Shown here: in pieces, positions 17,912 to 26,086 of the stretch
Layout: every line of letters begins with the position of its first letter
Position numbering within the stretch: the first letter of the stretch is position 1
From: Rhodococcus coprophilus NBRC 100603
GTDB taxonomy: Bacteria; Actinomycetota; Actinomycetes; Mycobacteriales; Mycobacteriaceae
Length of the DNA stretch: 64,000 nucleotides
NCBI RefSeq assembly: GCF_001895045.1
Contig: NZ_BDAM01000007.1
Coordinates: forward strand, 62,001-126,000
Reading direction: 5' to 3'
Position numbers and translations under genes: made by a program
Notes under the pieces: generated by a model
The model's database searches: none
Seen by the model: only the letters and a program-made list of their open reading frames with translations
Told to the model about the DNA's origin: nothing

Positions 17912-18030
17912 GACCGGCCCCCGCTCGCAACGACGGTGGCGACGACAACGGTGGCTACGACGCAGTGCGGCACGAATGTGCTCATTTCCCGGCTCGTTTC
18001 TCGTGGAGCGGACGTCTTCGTTGCGATCAT
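17908..18030 (-). CDS. 40-residue coupled micro-ORF between cruF-like gene and crtI
   Basis: ATG at 18030 overlaps the stop of the carotenoid hydratase-like gene (ATGA 18027-18030), and its own TGA overlaps the crtI start (ATGA 17908-17911). The peptide has a polar N-terminus (MIATKTSAPRETSREMSTF) followed by VPHCVVATVVVATVVA, a 16-residue hydrophobic run, and a short GGRS tail. It could be a small membrane peptide, or it may serve only to carry ribosomes to crtI. I do not recognise it. The double 4-bp overlap is the evidence that it is translated. Confidence 0.6.
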   Translation of the reverse strand: MIATKTSAPRETSREMSTFVPHCVVATVVVATVVASGGRS

Positions 18031-18845
18031 GTCTTCACCGTGACCTTTCCGGGTTGCCGAATCCATAAGGCCACCAAGGGGAACCCTACGACCCCCATGA
18101 CGCAGAAACCGTAGACAGCCGAAAAGCGCATTTCGTCACCCTCCAAGAGGAATGCGTGCGCGAAACCCGACCCCAGCCACGTCCACAGGAAAAGAACCAG
18201 CGGCGCGGCATCCGACATGCTCCGGCCGCGCGGCCTGCGCGACTCGGTCAGCCCTCCCACCCTGTCCACGACGATCGCCATCAGGAGCGCGACGGCGAAC
18301 CAGCCGAGGTAGTTGGTGTACGGAATGGAGGGGATACCGGGGAGCCCGGCGTTGCCGGAGGTCCAGGTCCACTGCCCGTCGGTCACCATTTGGCTGTCGA
18401 GGTACAGGTCCCATCCGACCATCCCCACTGCGACCATCAGCACTCGCCCGAAGGCCCGTCTCTCTCCCGATATCCCTGCTCGCCGGAGGACGAAGGTTGC
18501 TGCGCACCAGATCGGGTAGAAGCCGGCAGTCCACGCCAGGGGCACGACCGCCGGAACGCCCACGATCTCGGGACCGAGTCGACCGGTGGCGTAGAAGTAG
18601 CTTCCGAACGGGAAACCCGTCGCAGTACCGATGACCTCCGAGAGGAGACCGAGTCCGGCAGTCGAGGCGAAGAGGACCACGGTCCAGAGCGGGCCCCGCG
18701 TGATGGCGGCATGTACCAGCGACGCAGCCGTGAGAAGGAGCACGACCGCGACGGTGACGACATCCCTCGAAGCATCGCTCGCGAGCGGATAAGCGATCTG
18801 GGCGAGCACCGCACCCGCGACGATCGCCCACACCACGCGCGTCAT
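18027..18845 (-). CDS. Carotenoid biosynthesis protein, CruF/DUF422-like membrane hydratase
   Basis: 272 residues with about seven hydrophobic segments (for example VVWAIVAGAVLAQIAYPLA, VVTVAVVLLLTAASLVHA, LVLFLWTWLGSGFAHAFLL). The region GLLSEVIGTATGFPFGSYFY and the MVGWDLYLDSQMV segment are the conserved family motifs. Known members hydrate the psi-end of gamma-carotene or bisanhydrobacterioruberin. The position ahead of crtI and crtB supports a role in carotenoid end-group modification in the cytoplasmic membrane. No lycopene cyclase or glycosyltransferase is present in the window. Confidence 0.8.
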   Translation of the reverse strand: MTRVVWAIVAGAVLAQIAYPLASDASRDVVTVAVVLLLTAASLVHAAITRGPLWTVVLFASTAGLGLLSEVIGTATGFPFGSYFYATGRLGPEIVGVPAVVPLAWTAGFYPIWCAATFVLRRAGISGERRAFGRVLMVAVGMVGWDLYLDSQMVTDGQWTWTSGNAGLPGIPSIPYTNYLGWFAVALLMAIVVDRVGGLTESRRPRGRSMSDAAPLVLFLWTWLGSGFAHAFLLEGDEMRFSAVYGFCVMGVVGFPLVALWIRQPGKVTVKT

Positions 18846-18888
18846 CGGCGCGCGTACCGGGTCGGCGTGTGGTGCGGCGGGACCACGC

Positions 18889-19065
18889 TCATCGCTGCAG
18901 CCGCTCGTCCGTGGGGTCGGCGTCGTGCGCCACCTCCTCGGGTGAATCGCTCGACACCGCGGAGTCTACCCGCTGGGCATCCATGAACATCTGCAGAAAT
19001 CCGACACCCGACGACGAGTACGGGCCGTGGTGCCGGGGGGAGCCGGCGGCAGGAGGAGGAGACAT
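18889..19065 (-). CDS. Small hypothetical protein
   Basis: A 58-residue frame from ATG 19065 with GAGG about 10 bases upstream, ending 43 bp before the CruF-like gene on the same strand. The protein starts MSPPPAAGSPRHHGPYSSS and has an acidic end (DSAVSSDSPEEVAHDADP). No domain is recognised and there is no membrane segment. Position and ribosome site are the only support. Confidence 0.35.
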   Translation of the reverse strand: MSPPPAAGSPRHHGPYSSSGVGFLQMFMDAQRVDSAVSSDSPEEVAHDADPTDERLQR

Positions 19066-19372
19066 CAGATCTCGCCTCACATCGGCACGACGCTGAGCGG
19101 CCACGTGCCGGACTCGACCAGCGGAGTATGAATCGCCAGGAAACCTGCTTCTACCTGCGCGCGCATGTGGGCCACCTCGTCTCGCGGTCACCGTGCCGAC
19201 ACGTTTCGGGACGGAGACGGTCCTCTACCGTCTGCCTGCGATTCGGAGCCGGGGTAGGTGCGGATGGGTACGGGACCGAAAAAGTTCCCCGTTCACCCCC
19301 GCAACACGAAAGTGGTGGCGCGCGCCGGGCTTGCAGGCGCACACCACCACGTCCCGAACAGTCGTCCGGCCG
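19066..19372. other. Intergenic stretch without a recognised gene
   Basis: About 300 bp between the small hypothetical frame and the urate oxidase stop. Short frames exist on both strands, but none has a ribosome site, codon bias or recognisable sequence. A weak G/C stem around a run of A (19272-19290) could be a poor terminator for the urate oxidase operon. Confidence 0.4.
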
Positions 19373-20293
19373 TCACATCCAGTCGACGAATCGCTCCCAT
19401 GCGATTCCGGCGTCGGGTGCATCTTCCCGTTCCACCGTGGCCTGAATCAGCCCGTAGGGCCGATCGTCGGCGTGGAACACCTCGTTGGGGTTCTCGAGAC
19501 CGAACCGTTCGAGGTCGTACACGAAGTGATGCTTGTTGGGCGCCGACAGGCGGATCTCGGCGATCACCGGGTATTTCTCCAGCACCGCCCGGCCCATCTC
19601 GAACAAGGTCTGCTGCAGGGCCTTCGATTGCAGATTCGCGAAGCGCTCGAGCATCGTGGCCCTGATCCCGGAATAGGTGGTGTCCCAGTCGACGGCCACG
19701 GTCGTGAAACGCCACTGCGCGACCAGGCTGGTCGCCATCACACGGTCGGAGGTCGGCTCGAGCACCGTGTACGGGTCGGTGAGGAAGCCCGCGAACTCGG
19801 ACCCGGTCGATTTGAGCACGACGAGATCTTTGACTCCGCCGATCACCCATTCCTGTCGCTCGGCCCCGGTTCCCTCGACGGTCACCGCGACGGTGCGCAC
19901 CTCCGGACCTGTGCGGGTCCACGTGTGATCGTGTTCGACGCCGTCGATCGACACCCGCTCCCAGGCGTAGTCGTCGATCTCGACGCGGGCTGCGCGCACG
20001 GGTTCGACATCGTCGACGAAATGCCGCGCGAGGTCGAGCGCATAGGTCTCGACGAATTCCACGCCCTTGCTCTTCGCGTAGGCGTACACCGTTTGCTTCT
20101 GGGTGTCGGTGGGCAGCACGGCGCCCTGGTCGCCGGCCAGATGTGCGGCGTCGAAGTCGCCCCGCAGGCAGGTCGAGACGTTGAGGTCGCGGATCTCGTG
20201 GCGGGGGGTGTCCCGCTGGATCCGGACGACCCGGTTCTCGGCCTTGCCGTAGCGATTGGAGCCGAGCACGATCTTTCCGGTCAGTTCACTCAC
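19373..20293 (-). CDS. uaZ: Urate oxidase (factor-independent urate hydroxylase)
   Basis: 306 residues of the T-fold uricase family, oxidising urate to 5-hydroxyisourate without a cofactor. Family landmarks include NRYGKAENRVVRI near residue 13, the LRGDFDAAHLAGDQGAVLPTDTQKQ region carrying the catalytic Thr and the Lys of KIVLGSNRYGK, and SAPNKHHFVYDLERFGLEN near the C-terminus. It starts 2 bp after the HIU hydrolase stop, the third gene of a uraD-uraH-uaZ operon. It uses urate supplied by the hydroxylase at 8117-11634. Confidence 0.95.
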   Translation of the reverse strand: MSELTGKIVLGSNRYGKAENRVVRIQRDTPRHEIRDLNVSTCLRGDFDAAHLAGDQGAVLPTDTQKQTVYAYAKSKGVEFVETYALDLARHFVDDVEPVRAARVEIDDYAWERVSIDGVEHDHTWTRTGPEVRTVAVTVEGTGAERQEWVIGGVKDLVVLKSTGSEFAGFLTDPYTVLEPTSDRVMATSLVAQWRFTTVAVDWDTTYSGIRATMLERFANLQSKALQQTLFEMGRAVLEKYPVIAEIRLSAPNKHHFVYDLERFGLENPNEVFHADDRPYGLIQATVEREDAPDAGIAWERFVDWM

Positions 20294-20295
20294 GG

Positions 20296-20643
20296 TCAGC
20301 TCCCTCGATAGGTGGAATAGGAATAGGGCGACAAGAGCAGCGGTACATGGAATTTCCGGTTTTCGTCCGGTGCGGCATCCGGTCGCTGTTCGGGTATCCG
20401 GAATGTGATGACGACTTCGGGATAGAAGGTCTCGGTTCGCCGATGCGCGAAGTAATCACCTGTCGCGAACGTAAGCGTGTAGGTCCCGGCTTCGATCGGC
20501 GGACAGGGGAATTCGGTGATCCGTCCGTCGTCGTCGGTGCGGGAACGCGCGAGTTCCGCTCCGCCGGACGAGAGCATCACCTCGATACCCGCTGCGGGTG
20601 TTCCGGTGGTCGCATCAAGGACGTGCGTGCTCAGGATGGTCAC
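20296..20643 (-). CDS. uraH: 5-Hydroxyisourate hydrolase
   Basis: 115 residues from GTG 20643. The transthyretin-like fold is marked by STHVLDATTGTPAAG at the N-terminus (catalytic His) and the C-terminal signature SYSTYRGS. It hydrolyses 5-hydroxyisourate to OHCU. The GTG overlaps the last base of the uraD stop (TAGTG), and GGAAAGG lies just upstream. The longer frame to 20742 sits inside uraD and was rejected. Confidence 0.95.
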   Translation of the reverse strand: MTILSTHVLDATTGTPAAGIEVMLSSGGAELARSRTDDDGRITEFPCPPIEAGTYTLTFATGDYFAHRRTETFYPEVVITFRIPEQRPDAAPDENRKFHVPLLLSPYSYSTYRGS

Positions 20644-21185
20644 TACACACCTTTCCTTCCGGGACCGGCCGAGTCGTCGGCGACAAGCACTTCGAGCCTC
20701 ACGCGATTGATCTCGGCGAGAGCGGCTTTGGTCTCGTTCCATTCGGTTTCGGGGTCATGGGTGAGGCGGCGTTGCAGGATCGAGAGGAGTTCGGCGGCGG
20801 ATCGCCCCGACGCGCGCACGAGATAGACGTGCCCGAAGCGCTCCTCGTACTCCCGGTTGCCCTCGGCGAGCGCATCGCGGATGCGCGCATCGGCGGTTCC
20901 CACCGACGCCTGCTCCCGTCGCGACGAGGGGTGGTCCGAACGCTCCCCGATCCGGGGATGCCCGGCGAGGGCGTCGGCGACGTCGTCGCGAGCCAGTGCA
21001 GCCGTTGCCTCGTCGGATGCGCGCAGCAATTCGGCGCGGGCACCGTAGGGGCGTCCGTCGACGAGTCGACCTACCCACGTCCTGCTCGAGCAGCACTCGG
21101 ACAGGATCGCGTCTGCGTCGGGGACGGGAAGCGCATCGAACTCGGCACAGGTATACGGCACGGGACTCCTCTCTCCTGTCCCCAC
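20643..21185 (-). CDS. uraD: 2-oxo-4-hydroxy-4-carboxy-5-ureidoimidazoline (OHCU) decarboxylase
   Basis: 180 residues, mostly helical. Contains the family motif ALAGHPRIGE with the catalytic His, and the C-terminal NETKAALAEINRVRLEVL helix. It decarboxylates OHCU to S-allantoin, finishing the three-step conversion of urate. First gene in the operon with uraH and uaZ; the LysR-type regulator gene ends 123 bp upstream on the same strand. A GTG at codon 8 is a possible alternative start. Confidence 0.93.
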   Translation of the reverse strand: MGTGERSPVPYTCAEFDALPVPDADAILSECCSSRTWVGRLVDGRPYGARAELLRASDEATAALARDDVADALAGHPRIGERSDHPSSRREQASVGTADARIRDALAEGNREYEERFGHVYLVRASGRSAAELLSILQRRLTHDPETEWNETKAALAEINRVRLEVLVADDSAGPGRKGV

Positions 21186-21308
21186 GATGGCGGATGGAAG
21201 GAGCTGCCGGTACCGGACGCGCTACAAAGTTCGCGGGGAGCGTTACCCACTCCTTGGATGATCCGACAAAGCCGTCTCCGGTGACGCCGGACCGGCGTCG
21301 CGGCGCGG

Positions 21309-22235
21309 TCAGCCGGGCTGGGAGACCGGCACGCGCTCGACGAGCGACGGGTCGATCTGGCTACGGAGCCATATGTGAGCGGGATCCGATTCGGATTCCT
21401 CGTGCCAGACCGCGTATTCACAGAGCGGAGGCAGGTCGAACGCCGGCTCGAGGATGCGCAGCGATGCGACCGCGGCCATCCGTTCCGCCATCCGTTCGGG
21501 CATGAGCGTGACGAAGACCGTGTGTTCGAGTGCGTAGGGGAGCACCGCGATATTCGTCGTCGATGCCCCCGTACGCGCGACGATCCCCGCGCGCAGCAGT
21601 GACCGGCCCAGGGCCGTGTCGTCGTCGTATTGCAGGTACGACATGAACGGGTAGTGGGACAGCACTTCGCGGTTCAGTTCCGTCCCCGTGTACGGATGCC
21701 CCGTCCATACCGCACCGACATAGCGGTCGGTGAGCACGGCCCTGCGGTGGCACCGTTCGAATTCCGGTGCGTCGAGCAGTTGTTCGGGCAGCACGGCAAG
21801 ATCTGCCTCGTGGCGATGGAAGGCCGCGATGGACGCTTTGCTGAGGGGGCGCAGATCGAACCTGACGTTGGCCGGATGCCCTCGTCGCATGAGCATGCGG
21901 AGCAGCGCGACCTCGGTGTAATCGCCGGTCAGCAGTGTGAACACACGCGAATCCACGGTCGGGTCGAATGTGGGTTCGGTCAGGATGGAACGTTCCAGCG
22001 TGTGCAGCACGCTCCTCAACGGTCCGACGAGTGCCTGCGCCCGTGGGGTGAGTCGCAGGTTGCGACCGTTCTTCACCAGCAACTGATCGTCGAATTGTTT
22101 CCGCAGCCGGGCGAGGGCCGTACTCGTCGCCGGCTGCGACATGTTCAGTCGTTCGGCCGCGCGGGTCACATTGCATTCGGAGAGCAGCACGTCGAGGACG
22201 ACAAGCAGGTTGAGATCCACCCGCCTCAAGTCCAC
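21309..22235 (-). CDS. LysR-family transcriptional regulator
   Basis: 308 residues from GTG 22235, with AAAGGTGG upstream; GTG 22220 is an alternative. The N-terminal winged helix reads LNLLVVLDVLLSECNVTRAAERLNMSQPATSTALARLRKQF, a clear LysR DNA-binding domain (a NodD/NahR-like branch). A C-terminal effector-binding domain follows. It lies directly upstream of uraD on the same strand, so it may regulate urate breakdown, although a regulator of this type is more often divergent from its targets. Confidence 0.9.
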   Translation of the reverse strand: MDLRRVDLNLLVVLDVLLSECNVTRAAERLNMSQPATSTALARLRKQFDDQLLVKNGRNLRLTPRAQALVGPLRSVLHTLERSILTEPTFDPTVDSRVFTLLTGDYTEVALLRMLMRRGHPANVRFDLRPLSKASIAAFHRHEADLAVLPEQLLDAPEFERCHRRAVLTDRYVGAVWTGHPYTGTELNREVLSHYPFMSYLQYDDDTALGRSLLRAGIVARTGASTTNIAVLPYALEHTVFVTLMPERMAERMAAVASLRILEPAFDLPPLCEYAVWHEESESDPAHIWLRSQIDPSLVERVPVSQPG

Positions 22236-22488
22236 TCGGCACCACCTTTCCGGAACCCGGCGTAACGGTAAATTCCGGCGGGATCGTATCCCACCACCGC
22301 TGCCTATACCCAAAGATGTATAGCAGCTATCCGAGTTACTTTTCGATCTTGTGAGCCGGTCGAACGACACTTACGCTGACCCACGTCCTGACGGCGGCGG
22401 ACCCGTGTTTCGCCCTGGCCCATGTGATTTGTCATCCGCTTCGGCCGGCCGACCGGTGTACGTACAAGAGAGGTTCGGGCCGAACACG

Positions 22489-24957
22489 ATGAGTCTCAAG
22501 CAACAGTTCCGGCAGTACTCCCCCGAAAACTGGCGCCTATGGCGCAAGGTCACCGCAATCGTGGCGGTTCCCATCATCGCGGCCGCCTTCTTCGGATCGC
22601 TCCGCGTCTACACCCTGTTCGAGGACTCGCGCCACTTCGCCACCGCTGCCGAGCAGGTCTCGATTCTTCCGATGTTCGCCGAGTACAGCACCGGCGTCGC
22701 CGGTGCCGCCGCGGCGACGATCATCGGGTTGCCCACCGACAACGGTGAGACAACCTCGCGCGAAGCCGAGCGGGTCCTGACGGAACAGATGGCGAACATC
22801 AGCCTCGAGCCCGAGATCAAGTCGGCGCTCAACAAGGTGCTCGCCGAGGGAAACAGCCTGCTCGACAGCGCCGTCGCCGGGTCGATGGCACCACTGGTCG
22901 CCAGTGAACGGGCACAGGCATTCATCAGCCGTGTCAGTTCGGTCTTCCGCGCCGCCGCGTCGACCGCGCCGGAACCGGACGTCCTGCAGGAAAGCGCGAC
23001 CCTGCTCGACATGTGGACGACCCAGTGGGCACTGCTCGACCAGGTCGTGGCGTTCTCCGCGCTCGGTGACGGGACCGAAGGGTCCCTCCTGATGTGGAGC
23101 AACGCGCTCGGCACCGACGCCGCCCAGGTGTCGATCCTGCGCGAGACCGTCGAGGCCAACCCCAGCATCACGGACACGAGCTCCCTCGATGCCTTGACCG
23201 CCGAACTCGACAACCGCCGAACACTGACTGCCGGCCTCGACAGCGGCTCCGGCGACACCGCAGCACTGCGGAACTCGATCTTCACGAGCCTCATGGTGTA
23301 CATCGAGGAAGTCCGCAACTCCTCGATCCGCATCGTCGGCCTCCTCGACCAGCATGCGAGCGAAGCTCGTACCGAGGCACTCAAGAACGCCATCGGTATT
23401 GCCGTCGTGCTGGCGGTCGCCTTGGGCCTGACCGTCATGGTGGCTCTGTCGATCGTGCGCCCCCTCCGCCGCCTGCGAAACGACACGCTGCTCGCCGCCG
23501 AACAGAGCCTGCCCGAGGCCATCGCCGCGATCAAGGACGGCGCCGAGATCGACAGTGTGACGCTTCCTCCCGTGCGAGTGCACTCGAAGGAAGAAGTCGG
23601 CGAGGTCGCCCGCGCTGTCGACACGATGAACGAGGGCGCGCTCCGCCTGGCCGGCGAGCAGGCCCAGTTGCGCCGCCAGGTCAACGAGATGCTCGAAACG
23701 CTGGCCCGCCGCAACAAGACGCTCGTCGAGCAGCAGCTTTCGCTCATCGACTCGCTCGAACACGAAGAACGCGACCCCACACGTCTGCAGAACCTGTTCG
23801 CACTCGACCACCTCGCAGCGCGTATGCGCCGCACCGGTGACTCCTTGCTCGTCCTCGCCGGCACCCGGCAGCGCATGGGCCGGATCCCGGACACCCCGCT
23901 CGGCGACGTTCTGCGTGCCGCAGTCTCCCAGGTCGAGAACTACCAGCGTGTGAATGTCGGAAACGCCCCGGAAGGTTCCCTCGTCGGTACCGCGGTGACC
24001 GACGTCGTCCATATGGTTGCCGAACTCCTCGACAACGCGCTGCGCGCCTCACCGCCCGAGAGCACCGTGGCCTTCGCGTTCTCGCGCGCAGTCGACGGTG
24101 GTCTGCTCCTCGAGATCGCCGACCGCGGAATCGGCATCCCCGGAGACGAACTCGCCGAGATCAACGAACGGTTGGCGACCGACAGCGAAGCAGGTTCCGG
24201 TGCGGCTCGTCGCATGGGTCTGTTCGTGGTCGCCCGTCTCGCCGCCCGCCACGGCATCACGGTGCGGTTGCGCCCGACGTTCGACTCCGCAACCAACTCC
24301 GGCGTCACCGCGAGCCTGTACCTGCCGATCCGCTTGCTCAAGGGCACCGGGAGCCAGTCCGATCCGTTCCAGATCGACCGGCCCCGACGACTTCCGACGC
24401 CGGCCGGGGAGACTTCGTCGGAGTACACCGATCAGTACGACCAGACTCGTTCCTACAGTCAGAATGCCGTCGAGTCGTATGCCGGAGGGTCCCAGAACGG
24501 CAACGAAGCGTTTGCCTCGGCCGGCCAGAACGGCGGCGACGCGTCCGCGAACGGCAGCGACTCCTACGGCTCCTACGAGCAGAGCAACAACGGGTACGAC
24601 CAGAACGGCAACGACTCGTACAACAACGGGTACGACCGCAACAGCAACGACTCGTACGCCGGATACGAGCAGAACAGCAACGACTCGTACAACAACGGGT
24701 ACGACCAGAACGGCGACGACTCGTACGGCTCCTTCGAGCAGAACAACAACGGGTACGACCAGAACGGCAACGACTCGTACAACAACGGGTACGACCGCAA
24801 CGGCAACGACTCGTACAACAACGGCGCACCGGCGGAGAATCCGTGGGAGCGTCCCCTTCCGCCGAGCAACCCGCCGGGACCCGCTCCCGGAACGAGTCCG
24901 GGAATCCGGCGCGGACAGTTGCACGAACGCTGGGTTTCACGCAACAACGGTGAGTGA
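22489..24957 (+). CDS. Sensor histidine kinase with nitrate/nitrite-type sensor domain and Asn/Tyr-rich tail
   Basis: 822 residues from ATG 22489. A first transmembrane helix (VTAIVAVPIIAAAFFGSLRV, about 23-42) is followed by a long helical extracytoplasmic region of the NIT type (about 45-300), a second helix (AIGIAVVLAVALGLTVMVAL, about 305-325) and a HAMP linker. A coiled segment contains LARRNKTLVEQQLSLIDSLEHEE, then a HATPase domain has VAELLDNALRASPPES (N box) and DRGIGIPGDEL (G1). The architecture resembles conservon CvnA/Rv3365c-type kinases. Unlike conservons, no roadblock, DUF742 or GTPase genes follow. Residues 640-785 are low-complexity, rich in Asn, Tyr, Gly, Ser and Asp. A long hairpin follows the stop. 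Confidence 0.85.
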   Translation: MSLKQQFRQYSPENWRLWRKVTAIVAVPIIAAAFFGSLRVYTLFEDSRHFATAAEQVSILPMFAEYSTGVAGAAAATIIGLPTDNGETTSREAERVLTEQMANISLEPEIKSALNKVLAEGNSLLDSAVAGSMAPLVASERAQAFISRVSSVFRAAASTAPEPDVLQESATLLDMWTTQWALLDQVVAFSALGDGTEGSLLMWSNALGTDAAQVSILRETVEANPSITDTSSLDALTAELDNRRTLTAGLDSGSGDTAALRNSIFTSLMVYIEEVRNSSIRIVGLLDQHASEARTEALKNAIGIAVVLAVALGLTVMVALSIVRPLRRLRNDTLLAAEQSLPEAIAAIKDGAEIDSVTLPPVRVHSKEEVGEVARAVDTMNEGALRLAGEQAQLRRQVNEMLETLARRNKTLVEQQLSLIDSLEHEERDPTRLQNLFALDHLAARMRRTGDSLLVLAGTRQRMGRIPDTPLGDVLRAAVSQVENYQRVNVGNAPEGSLVGTAVTDVVHMVAELLDNALRASPPESTVAFAFSRAVDGGLLLEIADRGIGIPGDELAEINERLATDSEAGSGAARRMGLFVVARLAARHGITVRLRPTFDSATNSGVTASLYLPIRLLKGTGSQSDPFQIDRPRRLPTPAGETSSEYTDQYDQTRSYSQNAVESYAGGSQNGNEAFASAGQNGGDASANGSDSYGSYEQSNNGYDQNGNDSYNNGYDRNSNDSYAGYEQNSNDSYNNGYDQNGDDSYGSFEQNNNGYDQNGNDSYNNGYDRNGNDSYNNGAPAENPWERPLPPSNPPGPAPGTSPGIRRGQLHERWVSRNNGE
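24586..24825 (+). repeat. 36-bp tandem repeats coding NNGYDQNGNDSY units
   Basis: Five 36-bp in-frame copies (24586-24621, 24622-24657, 24691-24726, 24745-24780, 24781-24816) code NNGYD(Q/R)N(G/S)(N/D)DSY. They are interspersed with AGYEQNSNDSY and GSFEQN variants and end in NNG. Copies are nearly identical at DNA level, so length variation by slippage is expected. Confidence 0.95.
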
Positions 24958-25025
24958 CCGGTTCCTCCGCCTCGACGGTGTGAGCCCGGGCTCGACAGCC
25001 GGAGCCTGCATCCGGCGCTGAACCT

Positions 25026-25078
25026 ATGCAGGTGATGCCGCAGGGCGACCATTCGGTCCCCGGCGGCATCACCTGCAT
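25026..25078. terminator. Long hairpin after the sensor kinase gene
   Basis: A perfect 16-bp inverted repeat (ATGCAGGTGATGCCGC at 25026-25041 and its complement at 25063-25078). Its loop can pair further (GGG/CCC, GACC/GGTC around ATTC). It lies 68 bp after the kinase stop and 83 bp before the ABC transporter gene. There is no T-run, as is common in high-GC actinobacterial terminators. Confidence 0.7.
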
Positions 25079-25161
25079 CGGGGCGCAGATCGGCGACAAA
25101 TCAGGCGTATCCCCCGGATGAGCGCGTTAGAGTCGACACGCCGACGCCGAGGGAGAAACAC

Positions 25162-26073
25162 GTGAAACGTTTCGTGCGCACCGCCGTAGTTGTCGCCACC
25201 GCCGCTTTGGTGGTGGCCGGATGCTCCGGAAACAACGCCGATGATCCACTCGCAGCCGACGCCGGGGAGGGCGGCCCCATCGTCGTGGGTTCTGCCAACT
25301 TCCCCGAGAACGTCTTGCTCGCAGAGATCTACGCTCAGGCGCTCGAAGCCGAGGGCGCCGAAGTGACACGCCAGTTCAACATCGGCAGCCGGGAAATCTA
25401 CTACGACCAGGTCGCGTCGGGGGCCATCACCGTGCTGCCCGAGTACAACGGTGCGCTGCTCGCCCGCGTCGACCCGGAGAACACTGCCGCGACCACCGAC
25501 GAGGTCAATTCGGCTCTGGCCGAGTCGCTTCCCGAGGGGCTGACCATCCTTACCTCCGCGCCCGGTGAGAACAAGGACGCCTTGGTCGTCACGACGGAGA
25601 CCGCGGATCGCTACAATCTGACGACCATCGCGGACCTCGCACCGGTGGCGGGAGAACTCGCCCTCGGCGGACCGCCGGAGTTCGAGACTCGACGCCAGGG
25701 TGTCGTCGGCCTCCGCGACGTCTACGGCGTCGAGTTCGAAGAGTTCGTGCCCACCGACACGGGCGGACCGATCACCATCCGTGCGCTCGGCGACGACACC
25801 ATCCAGGTCGCGAACATCTTCACCACCGATCCCTCCCTCAGCACCGAACCCTTTGTCGCATTGGAAGACCCGGAATCGGTCTTCGGAGCGCAGAATGTCA
25901 CTCCACTCGTTCACCGCGAAGACCTGACGAACGAGGACGTCGCAGCACTCGACGCCGTGTCGCAGAACCTCACCACAGATGTTCTCATCGAACTGGTGGG
26001 ACAGGTCGTCACCGAGGGACGTGACATCGACGTCGTCGCCGAAGAATGGTTGCAGAGCAACGGCCTGAAATGA
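25162..26073 (+). CDS. Osmoprotectant-type ABC transporter substrate-binding lipoprotein
   Basis: 303 residues. A lipoprotein signal peptide (MKRFVRTAVVVATAALVVAGC, lipobox VAGC) precedes an OpuAC-type type II binding fold: IVVGSANFPENVLLAEIYAQAL, then YYDQVASGAITVLPEYNGALL. ProX/OpuCC proteins bind glycine betaine, choline or related quaternary amines with aromatic cages. Anchored outside the membrane, it delivers substrate to the permeases encoded downstream. First gene of a four-gene unit; the ATPase starts 13 bp after its stop. Confidence 0.9.
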   Translation: MKRFVRTAVVVATAALVVAGCSGNNADDPLAADAGEGGPIVVGSANFPENVLLAEIYAQALEAEGAEVTRQFNIGSREIYYDQVASGAITVLPEYNGALLARVDPENTAATTDEVNSALAESLPEGLTILTSAPGENKDALVVTTETADRYNLTTIADLAPVAGELALGGPPEFETRRQGVVGLRDVYGVEFEEFVPTDTGGPITIRALGDDTIQVANIFTTDPSLSTEPFVALEDPESVFGAQNVTPLVHREDLTNEDVAALDAVSQNLTTDVLIELVGQVVTEGRDIDVVAEEWLQSNGLK

Positions 26074-26086
26074 AAGCCGGTGTGAT

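Noticed and set aside
20296-20742. Longer N-terminus for HIU hydrolase
   Set aside because: It would sit inside uraD; the GTG at 20643 directly follows the uraD stop and starts the conserved domain.
24586-24825. CRISPR-like interpretation of the 36-bp repeats
   Set aside because: Units are contiguous, in frame and within a kinase coding sequence, with no unique spacers.
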